DNA of 64,000 nucleotides from Pedobacter miscanthi (lineage in GTDB: Bacteria > Bacteroidota > Bacteroidia > Sphingobacteriales > Sphingobacteriaceae), in NCBI RefSeq assembly GCF_003315595.1, contig NZ_QNQU01000003.1, forward strand, positions 124,001 to 188,000, given 5' to 3'. The notes beneath the pieces were generated by a model. That model saw only the letters and a list, made by a program, of their open reading frames with translations, did not search any database and was not told where the DNA came from. Positions within the stretch are counted from its first letter, which is position 1, and each line of letters opens with the position of its first letter. A program made the translations under genes and the position numbers. Below, piece by piece: positions 23,489 to 33,896 of this stretch.

Positions 23489-24523
23489 ATGGCTGTAAAT
23501 AAATTAGCGCTCATCAGGTATAAAACCATCGACGATTGTTTGAGAAACCGTTTCCGGAAATGGACTTTAGAAGATCTTATAGAAAAGGTATCGGGAACGC
23601 TTTATGAGCTGGAAGGTATTACCACAGGAGTAAGCAAGCGTACCATCCAGGCCGATATTCAGCTGATGCGGAGTGATAAACTGGGTTATAATGCACCGAT
23701 TGTAGTAAAAGATAAACGTTTTTACGCTTACGAAGACCCGGCGTTCAGTATCACCAAAGCACCGATTAATAATGCGGATGTAGATAAAATGAAAGAAATT
23801 GTGGGTGTACTGAAGCAGTTTAATGCCTTTAATTATTTCGATGAAATGAGCGATATGATTGCCCGTTTGGAAAATAACCTCTACAAATCAACCAAACAAA
23901 GTGGAAATAATATCCAGCTGGAAAGTAATAAGCTAGTTAAAGGTTTGGAATGTATCCCATCCTTGTACCAGGCAGTTTTAAACAAACGGTCTTTATTGAT
24001 TGAGTATAAATCATTCAAAGCACAGCAATCGCAACAGGGAATTTATTTTCCGTATCTGCTAAAAGAGTACAGGAACCGTTGGTTTTTGATCTGTAAAGCA
24101 AAAAAGAGGCCTGGGATCTTAAATTTAGCCTTAGATCGGATTGTTGAATTTCAGGAACTGCCCAACGAAGAATTTTTTGCTCATCAAGGGGTAGATTTCG
24201 ACCGGTATTACGAAGATTTAATCGGTGTAACCAAAAATGAGAAAGATCGTGCACAGAAAGTGATTCTTGAATTTACCAACGACCATGCACCTTATGTGGT
24301 AACGAAGCCTTTGCATTCATCGCAGGTAATCTTATCAAAAAACGATAAAACCACCACTTTCAGGATCGATGTGGTATTAAATTATGAACTGGAACGGGAA
24401 ATTTTGGGTTTTGGAGAGTGTGTTAAAGTGCTTTCTCCACGATTGTTGATTTCAAAAATCAAAAGACGGCTAGAGTTGACTTTTAAACAATATGAAAGTA
24501 AAGAGGAGACAGATATTAAATGA
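23489..24523 (+). CDS. WYL-domain transcriptional regulator, divergent from the RNA-repair operon
   Basis: A 344-residue regulator. The N-terminal region has a winged-HTH-like segment (CLRNRFRKWTLEDLIEKVS, then VSKRTIQADIQLMRSDKLGY), and the centre has the WYL domain (LIEYKSFKAQQ... then RWFLICKAKK, about 170-205). WYL domains sense ligands, often nucleic-acid related, and frequently control defence or repair loci. Divergence from Ro60 and the two matching palindromes in between make it the likely regulator of the RNA-repair operon, filling the place of RtcR in other bacteria. That role is inferred. Confidence 0.87.
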   Translation: MAVNKLALIRYKTIDDCLRNRFRKWTLEDLIEKVSGTLYELEGITTGVSKRTIQADIQLMRSDKLGYNAPIVVKDKRFYAYEDPAFSITKAPINNADVDKMKEIVGVLKQFNAFNYFDEMSDMIARLENNLYKSTKQSGNNIQLESNKLVKGLECIPSLYQAVLNKRSLLIEYKSFKAQQSQQGIYFPYLLKEYRNRWFLICKAKKRPGILNLALDRIVEFQELPNEEFFAHQGVDFDRYYEDLIGVTKNEKDRAQKVILEFTNDHAPYVVTKPLHSSQVILSKNDKTTTFRIDVVLNYELEREILGFGECVKVLSPRLLISKIKRRLELTFKQYESKEETDIK

Positions 24524-24536
24524 TTGAATTTTGAAT

Positions 24537-24588
24537 GATTGAATGAGAGAATATTGGCAACTGTGCTAATAAATTCACTCATTCAATC
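24537..24588. terminator. Inverted repeat between convergent genes
   Basis: GATTGAATGAG (24537-24547) pairs with CTCATTCAATC (24578-24588), inside longer imperfect arms. It sits between the stops of the WYL gene and prfC. A related ATTGAATGA-rich inverted repeat lies at 61850-61957, also between convergent genes. Confidence 0.5.
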
Positions 24589-24604
24589 ACTCTTTCATTC
24601 AAAA

Positions 24605-26191
24605 CTAGCTCTTAAACTCGCTTGTTTTATGGAATTCGATATCAGGATAATCCTGTTTGGTTAAATTAATCATGTATTCACTATCGGCAAGGTAAACCGG
24701 ATTGGCTTCCTTATCGAAACCGATGTGCTGTTGCTTACGCTTTACAAATTCATCGAGTTTTTTTCTGTCGGTAGAAGTTACCCAGCTCGATCGGGTATAA
24801 CTCAAGGTACGGAAACGACATTTTGCACCGTATTCGTGCTCTAACCTGAAATTGATTACCTCGAACTGAAGCTCACCAACAGCACCAATCACTTTTCTGT
24901 TTCCGGGCTGCATTACAAATAACTGCGCTACACCTTCGTCGGTTAATTGCTCAATCCCTTTTTCCAGCTGTTTGGTACGCATTGGGTCCATGTTTTCTAC
25001 CTCTTTAAAAATAGAAGGAGAGAAACTCGGAATGCCCTTAAACTGTAATTTTTCACCCTCCGTTAAAGTATCACCGATTTTAAAGTTACCGCTATCGTAC
25101 AAACCCACCACATCGCCTGGCCAGGCTTCTTCAACAATACTTTTTTCGTTGGCCATAAAATCCATCGGGTTAGAGAATTTCAGTTTCTTATCCTGACGGG
25201 TGTGATAATAAAATTTATTGCGTTCAAATTTACCTGAACAGATCCTTAAAAAGGCAATCCTGTCGCGGTGTTTCGGATCCAAGTTGGCATGGATCTTAAA
25301 TACAAATCCACTAAAATTTTTCTCTCCAACCAATACATCACGTTCTTCGGCTTCTCTGTGGCGTGGACTTGGAGCAATATCGATAAAAGTGTCTAAAAGC
25401 TCTTTAATCCCGAAGTTATTAATCGCACTGCCAAAAAATACAGGTGCAACCAAACCATCGGTATATAAATCCTTATCTATTTTACCATAAATGCCATCAA
25501 CCAGCTCCACATCATCTTTTAAGGTATTGATTTCGTTTTCTTTAAGGTAATTTAATAAAGATGGATCATTTAAATCGTTAGCCGCCACAACCGAATCGGT
25601 TACCTTGGTTTTATCCGAATTGAATAAATTTAGATGTTTGTTATAAATGCTGTAAACACCTTTAAAGGTATGCCCCTGGCCAATTGGCCACGAAAGCGGG
25701 CAAAGGCTGATGTTCAGTTTTTCTTCGATCTCATCTAATAAATCGTATGCCTCTTTACCCTCACGGTCCATTTTGTTGATGAAAATAATTACCGGGGTAT
25801 TTCGCATGCGGCAAACCGACATCAGTTTCTCAGTCTGTTCCTCCACACCTTTTACACAGTCGACCACTAAAATTACGCTATCCACGGCCGATAAAGTCCG
25901 GTAAGTATCTTCGGCGAAATCTTTGTGACCAGGTGTATCCAGAATATTGATGCGTTTGCCACTGTATTCGAAACCCATTACCGAAGTTGCAACCGAGATA
26001 CCACGTTGCTTTTCGATCTCCATAAAATCGGAAGTATTACTTTGATTCGCTTTGTTCCTTTTTACCGCACCGGCAGTGTTGATGGCACCACCAAAAAGCA
26101 GAAATTTTTCTGTCAGCGTGGTTTTGCCCGCATCGGGGTGACTAATAATGGCAAAGGTTTTACGTTTTTCTATTTCAGGGTTAAGCATCAT
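24605..26191 (-). CDS. prfC: Peptide chain release factor 3
   Basis: A translational GTPase that recycles RF1/RF2 from the ribosome after peptide release. The P-loop SHPDAGKT (17-24), switch region [18 protein letters not shown] and INKMDREG blocks are intact, and 528 residues is the normal length. It starts at a double ATG (26191 and 26188). Monocistronic here. Confidence 0.95.
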   Translation of the reverse strand: MMLNPEIEKRKTFAIISHPDAGKTTLTEKFLLFGGAINTAGAVKRNKANQSNTSDFMEIEKQRGISVATSVMGFEYSGKRINILDTPGHKDFAEDTYRTLSAVDSVILVVDCVKGVEEQTEKLMSVCRMRNTPVIIFINKMDREGKEAYDLLDEIEEKLNISLCPLSWPIGQGHTFKGVYSIYNKHLNLFNSDKTKVTDSVVAANDLNDPSLLNYLKENEINTLKDDVELVDGIYGKIDKDLYTDGLVAPVFFGSAINNFGIKELLDTFIDIAPSPRHREAEERDVLVGEKNFSGFVFKIHANLDPKHRDRIAFLRICSGKFERNKFYYHTRQDKKLKFSNPMDFMANEKSIVEEAWPGDVVGLYDSGNFKIGDTLTEGEKLQFKGIPSFSPSIFKEVENMDPMRTKQLEKGIEQLTDEGVAQLFVMQPGNRKVIGAVGELQFEVINFRLEHEYGAKCRFRTLSYTRSSWVTSTDRKKLDEFVKRKQQHIGFDKEANPVYLADSEYMINLTKQDYPDIEFHKTSEFKS

Positions 26192-26536
26192 AAAATTTTG
26201 GGTGTAAAAAAAGCGATGAAACCTTGTTAAAGGAATTTAACAGCGATAAGATTTGAATATTGTTGTTTCATCAGGCCGCAAAGATAAGTAATTTGGTTAA
26301 AGTTTGAACTGGTTAATTGAAAATAGCTTTACTGTTAAAGGTTTGAAAAGCAGGTAGTAAGAGAGGATTAAAGAAGTCAAGTTTTAAAAACTTGACTTCT
26401 TTGGCTATATAAGTGGCATTTATCGAAAATTATCCCTTTAAAATTAAAATTTCTTACCAATCATTGTTTAGTTTTGTGCTAAAATGTTTAGCTTTATTCG
26501 TCCCTCCGTTTATTGCTAACTAAAATTTTACTGCCG
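26192..26536. other. Divergent intergenic region with a strong hairpin
   Basis: This 345-base gap between prfC (leftward) and the helicase gene (rightward) holds a 15-base perfect stem, AAGAAGTCAAGTTTT (26371-26385) with AAAACTTGACTTCTT (26387-26401). No gene ends here. The hairpin could be a bidirectional terminator left from a lost gene or a leader structure of the helicase mRNA. No other feature seen. Confidence 0.55.
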
Positions 26537-28804
26537 ATGCCCACTCTAGAAGAAACTTCTATGCCCGCAGAAATTGCGGCTAAATTTGTTAATTACACCT
26601 CGAAACATGTTTTCTTAACCGGAAAAGCCGGAACTGGTAAAACAACTTTTTTAAGGAAACTCATTCAGCTTACGCATAAAAAAGCCTTAATTGTGGCACC
26701 TACGGGTATTGCGGCCATTAATGCAGCCGGGGTAACCATCCATTCGCTGTTCCAGATGCCGTTTGGTGCTTTCTTTCCTGATGCTGCAGGTACTTTGATC
26801 AATGAAAACATTAATTTCAACTTTAATACGCCCAAAACTTTAGTAAAACATTTAAACATGCAGGGCAATAAGCGCCGCATGTTGCAGGAGCTCGAACTAT
26901 TGGTGATAGATGAGGTAAGTATGCTGCGGGCCGATATGCTCGATGCCATTGATTTTGCTTTGCGTTATGTGCGGAGGAACAGAAATCTTCCTTTCGGTGG
27001 CGTACAATTATTGTTTATCGGCGATTTGCACCAGTTACCTCCCGTAGTAAAAAATGACGAATGGCGCATTATGGCCAAATTTTACAAAAGCATTTATTTT
27101 TTTGACGCACTGGCCCTGCAGGATAATCCACCGGTTTATATCGAACTGGATAAAATATACCGTCAGGATGATTCAGTTTTTATTGATCTGCTAAATAACC
27201 TGCGGAACAACAAAATCACTGCAGAAGATACTGCTTTACTGAAACAGCATTTCAAACAGGATTTTAAACCTTCAGCAGATGAAAATTATATTACGTTAAC
27301 TACCCACAATAATAAGGCTGATAGTATTAACCGCGAGCGATTGGCGCAATTGAATACTAAATCGTACTTTTTCGAAGCAAAAATACAGGGCGAATTTAAT
27401 GAATACGCTTACCCGAATGATAAAAGTTTAGAGTTAAAAGTTGGTGCGCAGGTGATGTTTATTAAAAACGACATGACTGCCGAAAAACGTTATTATAATG
27501 GAAAAATAGGCGTGGTGCACCATATCGAAAAGGACACAATCGAAATTGAGTTACCTGAGGAAAGAACAGTCATTGAGATTTCCCGTTATACCTGGGAGAA
27601 TGTGAAATATAAGCTGGATGAAGCAACCAACGAGATCAAAGAAAATGTTGCAGGTTCTTTTATCCAGTATCCTATTAAACTGGCCTGGGCCATTACGGTG
27701 CACAAAAGTCAGGGTTTAACCTTTGATAAAGCCATTATTGATGTAGGCGAAGCTTTTGCCCCCGGGCAGGCTTATGTAGCATTATCGCGTTTACGTTCTT
27801 TAAAAGGCCTGGTTTTAACCTCTCACCTGCGCGAAAGTGGTTTGCAACAGGATCAGAACGTACATTATTTTTCTAAAACCAAGCAGCCTTCTGAAGTGCT
27901 AAACGAACAGATTAGTACGGAGAGTTATACTTTTATCCGCAGTTACCTGCTGGCGGCTTTCGACCTGAACCTGATCCGTTATTATCTGAAAGAACACCGC
28001 CAAACTTTTGATAAAAGTGAAAAATCTGCTAAACAGAAATATGAAGACTGGACGCAAACGGTTTATACCGATTTTCAAAAAATAACCGCCACGGCAGATA
28101 CCTTCGTAAATCAATTAAAAAACCTCTTCGCACAACAAACGGAGCATACCTTTTTTAACGTATCGAAAAGGGTAGTTGCCGCGCTGAATTATTTTAATCC
28201 TTTGGTTAAGGAAATTTCAGACCGTTTTCTGGCACAGATTGAAGCAGTTAAGGAAGAAAGGCAAATTAAAACTTATGTTACCGAATTGCTTGAGCTTGAA
28301 ATCCTGGTGTATGAACAATTGAAAAAAATGCACAAAAGCAAAGCGCTTTTACAGGCATTAATTGAGGGTAAAGAATTTAGCAAGGCAGATACCGATGCAT
28401 TATTAAATACCGTTGAAAGAGGCAAACAGCTCCAAAAAGCCATTCAATTAAAAGGAGAAACGCTCAAAGTAAAATCAGCTTCAGAGAAAAAGAAAAAAGA
28501 ACCGAAAATAGATACCAAACTGGTGAGTTTTGAGCTTTATGAGCAAGGAAAAACAATAGAAGAAATTGCAAAAGAACGTAGTTTTTCTGTGGGTACCATC
28601 GAAGGGCACCTGGCTTATTATGTTTCAACCCAACAACTGGATGTAACCAAACTGGTAAAGGCCAATAAGATCAGAAATATTGCAGATGCTGTAGAAAGTC
28701 AGAAAACAAAGTCAATGGCAACAATCAGGGAATTTTTAGGAAAAGATTATTCGTTTGGGGAGATTAAAATGGTGCTGGCATCATTGTTTCCTTCAGAGGA
28801 TTAA
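26537..28804 (+). CDS. PIF1-like helicase with C-terminal HTH domain
   Basis: A superfamily 1 DNA helicase. Walker A FLTGKAGTGKTTFLRKL lies near residue 26 and motif II VIDEVSML near residue 124. A UvrD-like C-terminal motif HKSQGLTFDKAIIDVG... with YVALSRLRSLKGLVLTS lies in the middle. The last 120 residues include an HTH-type segment KTIEEIAKERSFSVGTIEGHL, as in a family annotated as HTH-domain helicases in Bacteroidota. It should unwind DNA 5-prime to 3-prime; its pathway is unknown. ATG 26537 is preferred to the TTG at 26513. Confidence 0.87.
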   Translation: MPTLEETSMPAEIAAKFVNYTSKHVFLTGKAGTGKTTFLRKLIQLTHKKALIVAPTGIAAINAAGVTIHSLFQMPFGAFFPDAAGTLINENINFNFNTPKTLVKHLNMQGNKRRMLQELELLVIDEVSMLRADMLDAIDFALRYVRRNRNLPFGGVQLLFIGDLHQLPPVVKNDEWRIMAKFYKSIYFFDALALQDNPPVYIELDKIYRQDDSVFIDLLNNLRNNKITAEDTALLKQHFKQDFKPSADENYITLTTHNNKADSINRERLAQLNTKSYFFEAKIQGEFNEYAYPNDKSLELKVGAQVMFIKNDMTAEKRYYNGKIGVVHHIEKDTIEIELPEERTVIEISRYTWENVKYKLDEATNEIKENVAGSFIQYPIKLAWAITVHKSQGLTFDKAIIDVGEAFAPGQAYVALSRLRSLKGLVLTSHLRESGLQQDQNVHYFSKTKQPSEVLNEQISTESYTFIRSYLLAAFDLNLIRYYLKEHRQTFDKSEKSAKQKYEDWTQTVYTDFQKITATADTFVNQLKNLFAQQTEHTFFNVSKRVVAALNYFNPLVKEISDRFLAQIEAVKEERQIKTYVTELLELEILVYEQLKKMHKSKALLQALIEGKEFSKADTDALLNTVERGKQLQKAIQLKGETLKVKSASEKKKKEPKIDTKLVSFELYEQGKTIEEIAKERSFSVGTIEGHLAYYVSTQQLDVTKLVKANKIRNIADAVESQKTKSMATIREFLGKDYSFGEIKMVLASLFPSED

Positions 28805-28850
28805 GCTTATTTAAATTATTGAGACTAGGATCTGATGTTTAGTATAGTAT

Positions 28851-28936
28851 CGTCATTTCGAGCGGAGTGCAGCGAAGTCGAGAAATCTATCTCGAGACAG
28901 ATCTCTCCATTCCACTGCGTTCCAGTCGAGATGACG
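28851..28936 (+). repeat. Dispersed repeat family 1, copy 2
   Basis: Starts CGTCATTTCGAGCGGAG and ends CAGTCGAGATGACG. The interior has ATCTATCTCGAGACAGAT and CTCTCCATTCCACTGCG. Sits 46 bases after the helicase stop. Downstream (28990-29090) the spacer has CTCTGTTTTCTCTGTG and AACTTTGCGAACTTTGCG, a different short repeat style. Confidence 0.85.
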
Positions 28937-29093
28937 ATTATGATATAAATCGCTCTCAAACTTAGTTTACAAGCGTATTATGAATGGTTATTAAAATTGC
29001 CTCTGTTTTCTCTGTGTAAACTCCTTGTGCTCTGTGGTATATCTATCATAAAATTGTGTTTTCTATTAAAAACTTTGCGAACTTTGCGTTTAA

Positions 29094-29702
29094 ATGGAGA
29101 AAGTTAAAGTTTTAGCGCAGTACATGCCCGAACCTGCGGCGCCGCTAATTGCAAAATGGATAGATTATTTTCAGTGCGAATTTAAGATCTCTAAAACGCG
29201 TTCTACAAAACTGGGTGATTACCGTCACCCTTATCAGGGAAAAGGGCACCGCATTTCAGTAAATTTTAACCTTAATCATTATGCTTTTTTGGTTACCACG
29301 GTACATGAATTTGCACATTTGCTTACCTGGAACGATTTCAAGAATAAAGTAAAGCCACACGGTTCGGAATGGAAAAAGAATTTCCAGCGCATGATGGTTC
29401 CTTTTTTTGAACTAAATATTTTCCCTGATGATATCCATAAAGCAATCGATAATTATATGTCTAATCCGGCGGCATCGAGCTGTTCCGATCTGCATTTATC
29501 GCGGGCTTTAAAAAAGTATGATAGTAATAAAACAGAGACTTTACATTTAGAACAACTTCCGGTTAATACCACTTTTAAAATCAAAGATGGACGGCGTTTT
29601 ACCAAAGGCGAAAGGATCAGGAAACGTTACCGGTGTATATGTTTGGATGATAAGCGTTTGTACCTGTTTAATCCTTTGGCAGAGGTTTTTGTAGTGGAAT
29701 AA
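29094..29702 (+). CDS. SprT-like zinc metalloprotease-fold protein
   Basis: A 202-residue SprT-domain protein. The zinc motif HEFAH (His71, Glu72, His75) is followed by a later His in KPHGSEWKK (about residue 88), the usual third ligand. The family relates to Spartan-type proteases, some of which cleave DNA-protein crosslinks; bacterial members are little studied. It lies between two copies of repeat family 1, an arrangement that could move the gene, though no target duplication was verified. Confidence 0.83.
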   Translation: MEKVKVLAQYMPEPAAPLIAKWIDYFQCEFKISKTRSTKLGDYRHPYQGKGHRISVNFNLNHYAFLVTTVHEFAHLLTWNDFKNKVKPHGSEWKKNFQRMMVPFFELNIFPDDIHKAIDNYMSNPAASSCSDLHLSRALKKYDSNKTETLHLEQLPVNTTFKIKDGRRFTKGERIRKRYRCICLDDKRLYLFNPLAEVFVVE

Positions 29703-29710
29703 CCCAAGAT

Positions 29711-29821
29711 CGTCATTTCGAGCGAAGTTGCAACGAAGCCGAGAACCACGTGGTGCCCAACGAAGCTAAATCTGTCTCGAGATGGATCTCTCCATTCCAC
29801 TGCGTTCCAGTCGAGATGACG
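29711..29821 (+). repeat. Dispersed repeat family 1, copy 3
   Basis: CGTCATTTCGAGCGAAG to CAGTCGAGATGACG, with CTGTCTCGAGATGGAT in the centre and an internal insertion relative to copy 2. It follows the SprT gene by eight bases. Confidence 0.85.
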
Positions 29822-29858
29822 ACCCTTTTTATTTAAGTTTATTATAGAGACATTCTAT

Positions 29859-31496
29859 CTATACAAACTTAAATTCATCTCCGTCAAATAAACCTTTATC
29901 GCTTAGCTTTAAATGTGGAATTACCAATAATGCCATAAAAGAAAGCGTCATAAAGGGGGCGAGTAGGGTTGAGCCGAGATCTTTCGCAAACTGATCTATT
30001 GAAGTATAACTTTCTGCTACTTGATAACCGTTCTGATTGCTCATTAAACCAGCAACTGGTAAGCCCAAAACTTTTTGTTTCCCATTGCCGAGCGCCACTA
30101 CACCTCCGGTTTCTTTGATCACTAAATTTACGGCTTCACAGATACTTTTATCGTCGGCACCAACTGCAATAATGTTATGACTATCGTGGGCAACGCTTGA
30201 GGCAATTGCTCCCTGTTTCAAGCCGAAATTCTTCACAAACGAAACGGCAATAGGTGCATCGTGATAGCGGTTTACCACTACCATTTTTAAAACATCATTT
30301 TCCAGGTCGCTAATGATATTTCCATCCGAAACCTTCGGTTTAGCAGATAACCTGTTCGTAATCAGCTGTCCGTTTAAGGCTTCGATAACAGGGATTTCTT
30401 CTTGTCCGGTAAAAGGATAAACAAAATCTTTTTCCTTTTTTAAGCTGCAATCGAAATGGTTTACCGATTCTTTATCTTCTACGTGTTTTACCCAATCTCC
30501 TACTGTTTTGCCATTTTCGGCAAGTAACAACCCATCAATATAGGTTTGTTTAACCTTGAAGTTTTTTAAATCTTCGATCACGATGAAATCTGCCGGATCA
30601 TGAAGTTGTAACGCGCCAACATCCAGTTTATAGTGGATAATGGGGTTGATACAGGCTGCCTGAAGGATATTAAAAATATCGATTCCTTTTTCTACCGCCC
30701 TTGCGCAAAGCTGATTGATGTGGTTTTCGACCAAACTATCGGGGTGTTTATCATCACTGCAGAACATCATCATTTCAGGCCAGTCGTTCAGCAGATCGAT
30801 CAGTGCTTCAAAATTTTTGGCTGCGCTTCCTTCACGAATCAGGATTTTCATTCCACGCTGCAATTTATCCAGTGCTTCTTCAGCGGTAAAACATTCGTGA
30901 TCGGTAGAAATACCCGCGTCGATATATTGTTGTACGGCATCGCCACGTAACCCGGGGGCATGTCCATCAACAGGTTTGCCCAATTGGTGGGCAGCAGCAA
31001 TCTTTTTTAAAACTTCTTCGTCTTTATAAAGTACACCAGGGAAATTCATCATCTCGCTGAGGTATTTTATTTCAGGACGTTCTAAAAGTGCTTTTACATC
31101 GTCGTGGTTAAGTTCAGCCCCTGCAGTTTCGAAAATCGTTGCCGGAACACAGCTTGGTGCACCAAAATTGAATTTAAAAGGAACGGTATTGCCATTCTCA
31201 ATCATAAACTTCACACCTTCCATGCCGCAAACATTGGCAATTTCGTGCGGATCGCTAATGGTAGAAACTGTGCCATGAACAACGGCCAGCCTTGCAAATT
31301 CGCTTGGAATTAACATGCTGCTTTCTATGTGTACATGGCTATCAATAAAGCCCGGAGAAATAAAATGAGCCCCATCGCGCTGATCAGAAATTTTGGTGAT
31401 GGATTTTATCCTGCCTTCTTCTACCGCTACTTCTCCAAAGAAAATATTCCGCTTGGTGATGTCGATAATATTTCCTTCGACTTTAAAATTGCTCAT
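29859..31496 (-). CDS. ade: Adenine deaminase
   Basis: Deaminates adenine to hypoxanthine in purine salvage. The amidohydrolase metal motif [14 protein letters not shown] (47-60, His54 and His56), [11 protein letters not shown] (about 81-91) and DGHAPGLRG (about 177-185) are the bacterial Ade signatures; 545 residues is standard. It reads alone, between a repeat and the E1 dehydrogenase gene. Confidence 0.93.
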   Translation of the reverse strand: MSNFKVEGNIIDITKRNIFFGEVAVEEGRIKSITKISDQRDGAHFISPGFIDSHVHIESSMLIPSEFARLAVVHGTVSTISDPHEIANVCGMEGVKFMIENGNTVPFKFNFGAPSCVPATIFETAGAELNHDDVKALLERPEIKYLSEMMNFPGVLYKDEEVLKKIAAAHQLGKPVDGHAPGLRGDAVQQYIDAGISTDHECFTAEEALDKLQRGMKILIREGSAAKNFEALIDLLNDWPEMMMFCSDDKHPDSLVENHINQLCARAVEKGIDIFNILQAACINPIIHYKLDVGALQLHDPADFIVIEDLKNFKVKQTYIDGLLLAENGKTVGDWVKHVEDKESVNHFDCSLKKEKDFVYPFTGQEEIPVIEALNGQLITNRLSAKPKVSDGNIISDLENDVLKMVVVNRYHDAPIAVSFVKNFGLKQGAIASSVAHDSHNIIAVGADDKSICEAVNLVIKETGGVVALGNGKQKVLGLPVAGLMSNQNGYQVAESYTSIDQFAKDLGSTLLAPFMTLSFMALLVIPHLKLSDKGLFDGDEFKFV

Positions 31497-31590
31497 GTAT
31501 TTTTTGTTTAACCGGTTAATTGTACAAATCGGTTAACTGTAGCGTAATGCCACAATTAACCGATTTAAACAGTTTATACAATTAACCTTC

Positions 31591-33567
31591 TCAATATTTT
31601 AATAACCTATCTATCGTTTCTGCTAATCTTGCGTTAGCCAAAAAATCTTCCTCTAAAACCTTGCTCATTGGGATTGCGGTATCCAAACTTGCACAGCGCA
31701 TCACAGGCGCATCTAAATACTGAAAACAATGTTCTCCGATCCAGGCTGATATTTCTGCGCCAAAACCATTGGTTAAGGTATCTTCGTGCAAAATTAAAAC
31801 CCTTCCTGTTGCTTTAACTGCTGCGCTAACGGTTTCCTTATCCCAGGGCTGTAATGAGCGGAGATCGATTATTGTGGCATCTCTTTCAGGATGTTGTTTC
31901 ACATAATCCAATGCCCAATGTACGCCCAAACCATAAGTAATAATCGCAAACTTATCGCCATTACTTAATTTAACTGCTTTACCTATTTCCGTAGTATAAT
32001 AACCATCCGGAACGGGGGCTGTTAAACTTCTGTAAAGATACTTATGTTCGAAATAAAGCACTGGATTTGGATCTTCAATTGCTGCCAGCAACAAGCCTTT
32101 TGCATCTTCAGGGAAAGCGGGATACAACACTTTTAGTCCAGGGGTTTTGGTAAACCAGGCTTCGTTACTCTGCGAATGGAATGGTCCGGCGCCTGTTCCA
32201 GCCCCTGTTGGCATGCGTACCACAACATCGGCCTTTTCGCCCCAACGATAATGTGTTTTGGCCAGGTTATTTACGATCTGGTTAAAACCAACAGTTACAA
32301 AATCGGCAAACTGCATTTCTACAACAGCTTTATAGCCATTTATCGACAGGCCTAAACCTGCACCAACAATGGCCGATTCACAAATTGGGGTGTTGCGAAC
32401 CCTGGCTTTGCCATATTTCGCGGTAAAGCCATCTGTAATTTTGAAAGCACCACCATAATCTGCAATATCCTGTCCCATTAAAACCAGGTTAGGATATTTT
32501 TGCATGGCAAGATCCAGTCCATCGGTTATGGCGTCTAAATATCTTTTATCTGTGGATGATTGATCAGGTTGTATCACTTTCTGTTGATAGGGATAATACA
32601 TATCAGCCTCTTCCTGATTGGCATTTGCTTCCGGTTCAGCCTCATTAAATGCATCTTCAATTTCCAGTTCAATATCTCTTTTGATTTGGATTTTGATGTC
32701 GATTACACTATCTGATGTTAAAATGCCCTGTTCAATTAAGTAGTCTTCGTAATTGCTGAGGGGATCTTTCTTTTCCCACTCATCAAAAAGTTCCTGAGGA
32801 ACATATTTGGTGCCTGATGCTTCTTCATGCCCACGCATCCTGAATGTAAGGCATTCTACCAAAACCGGTCTTGGATCCTTTCTGATTTCCATCGCAAGCT
32901 GGTTAATGGTATTGTAAACTTCCAAAATATTGTTCCCGTCAATCTGAACACCTTCAACGCCATAACCAATGGCTTTATCAACCAGGTTTTTGCACCTGAA
33001 TTGCTCTGATTTTGGAGTGGAAAGTCCATATCCGTTATTTTCAATGAGAAAAATAACCGGAAGGTTCCAAACGGCGGCAACATTTACCGCTTCGTGGAAA
33101 TCACCTTCACTCGTGGCACCTTCGCCAGTGTAAACTAAGGTAGCATGTTGTTTATTAGCCAAAACATCAGCCAGTGCTATACCATCGGCTAAGGCCATTT
33201 GCGGGCCAAGGTGAGATATCATCCCGACAATTTTATAATCCTGCGTACCGAAGTGGAAGGAGCGATCGCGGCCCTTGGTAAAACCGGTTATTTTGCCCTG
33301 CCACTGGGCCATTAATTTTTTAAGCGGAATATCGCGTGAGGTAAAGACACCGAGATTGCGGTGCATGGGCAAAATATATTCATCACTTTGCATGGCCAGG
33401 GTACTGCCAACTGCAATGGCTTCCTGACCAATACCTGAAAACCATTTACCAATCCGCCCCTGACGTAGGAGTTTGAGCATTTTGTCTTCAACCATCCGGG
33501 GGTAAAGCAATCTTTTGTATAAATTCAGTAAGAATTTGTCGTCTTTATTTCCTCGGTTGAAATGCAT
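31591..33567 (-). CDS. Fused alpha/beta 2-oxoacid dehydrogenase E1
   Basis: Thiamine-diphosphate E1 component, with the alpha part (about 1-330) and beta part (about 340-658) in one chain of 658 residues. The alpha part shows GEGATSEGDFHEAVN...NNGYG, the ThDP/Mg site. The beta part shows GQDIADYGGAFKIT and EMQFADF. Fused E1 of this type is common in Bacteroidota and serves branched-chain 2-oxoacid or pyruvate dehydrogenase; which one cannot be told, and E2/E3 are not next to it. ATG 33567 is chosen. The frame extends to 33606, but that overlaps the VapC-like gene. Confidence 0.87.
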   Translation of the reverse strand: MHFNRGNKDDKFLLNLYKRLLYPRMVEDKMLKLLRQGRIGKWFSGIGQEAIAVGSTLAMQSDEYILPMHRNLGVFTSRDIPLKKLMAQWQGKITGFTKGRDRSFHFGTQDYKIVGMISHLGPQMALADGIALADVLANKQHATLVYTGEGATSEGDFHEAVNVAAVWNLPVIFLIENNGYGLSTPKSEQFRCKNLVDKAIGYGVEGVQIDGNNILEVYNTINQLAMEIRKDPRPVLVECLTFRMRGHEEASGTKYVPQELFDEWEKKDPLSNYEDYLIEQGILTSDSVIDIKIQIKRDIELEIEDAFNEAEPEANANQEEADMYYPYQQKVIQPDQSSTDKRYLDAITDGLDLAMQKYPNLVLMGQDIADYGGAFKITDGFTAKYGKARVRNTPICESAIVGAGLGLSINGYKAVVEMQFADFVTVGFNQIVNNLAKTHYRWGEKADVVVRMPTGAGTGAGPFHSQSNEAWFTKTPGLKVLYPAFPEDAKGLLLAAIEDPNPVLYFEHKYLYRSLTAPVPDGYYTTEIGKAVKLSNGDKFAIITYGLGVHWALDYVKQHPERDATIIDLRSLQPWDKETVSAAVKATGRVLILHEDTLTNGFGAEISAWIGEHCFQYLDAPVMRCASLDTAIPMSKVLEEDFLANARLAETIDRLLKY

Positions 33568-33590
33568 TAGCAGGCTTTTTGATTGAGATT

Positions 33591-33896
33591 TTAAGAAATA
33601 TCCCATGGGTTGAGAGATTCAAGATCAGCAATTTTTTTAAAATCAGATGATTTTCTTATTTTGATAGTGTTTTGGATAATTTCTTCTGATAGGTCATAAA
33701 CAAGCGATGCTGAAATGAATCCGTTTAATTGTTGAAATTGATGTTCGGTAATCTTGGACCAGCCCAAAAGTTCTATTCTAGAAATAACAGACAAATGCAT
33801 TTCGAGATTATCCATAAATACCAGTGTTTTTTCAGGTAATTTATTTTCAAGATACTCAATTACTGAATTGGTATCTGCTAAATATCCCTTTCCCAT
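33591..33896 (-). CDS. VapC-like PIN toxin with internal deletion
   Basis: A PIN-domain protein of 101 residues beginning GYLADTNSVIEYL (Asp8) with the second acidic residue in ISRIELL (about residue 42). Relatives of this VapC type are about 130 residues and have a segment like KLPDAIIAATA...TRN before the SDF. Here IRK runs straight into SSDFKKIADLESLNPWD, so about 30 residues including a catalytic Asp are missing, in frame. It is probably inactive. Its start overlaps the end of the frameshifted antitoxin gene. Confidence 0.75.
   Translation of the reverse strand: MGKGYLADTNSVIEYLENKLPEKTLVFMDNLEMHLSVISRIELLGWSKITEHQFQQLNGFISASLVYDLSEEIIQNTIKIRKSSDFKKIADLESLNPWDIS

Noticed and set aside
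33567..33606. Longer N-terminus of the E1 gene from ATG 33606
   Set aside because: The added 13 residues overlap the end of the VapC-like gene and do not match the family start.
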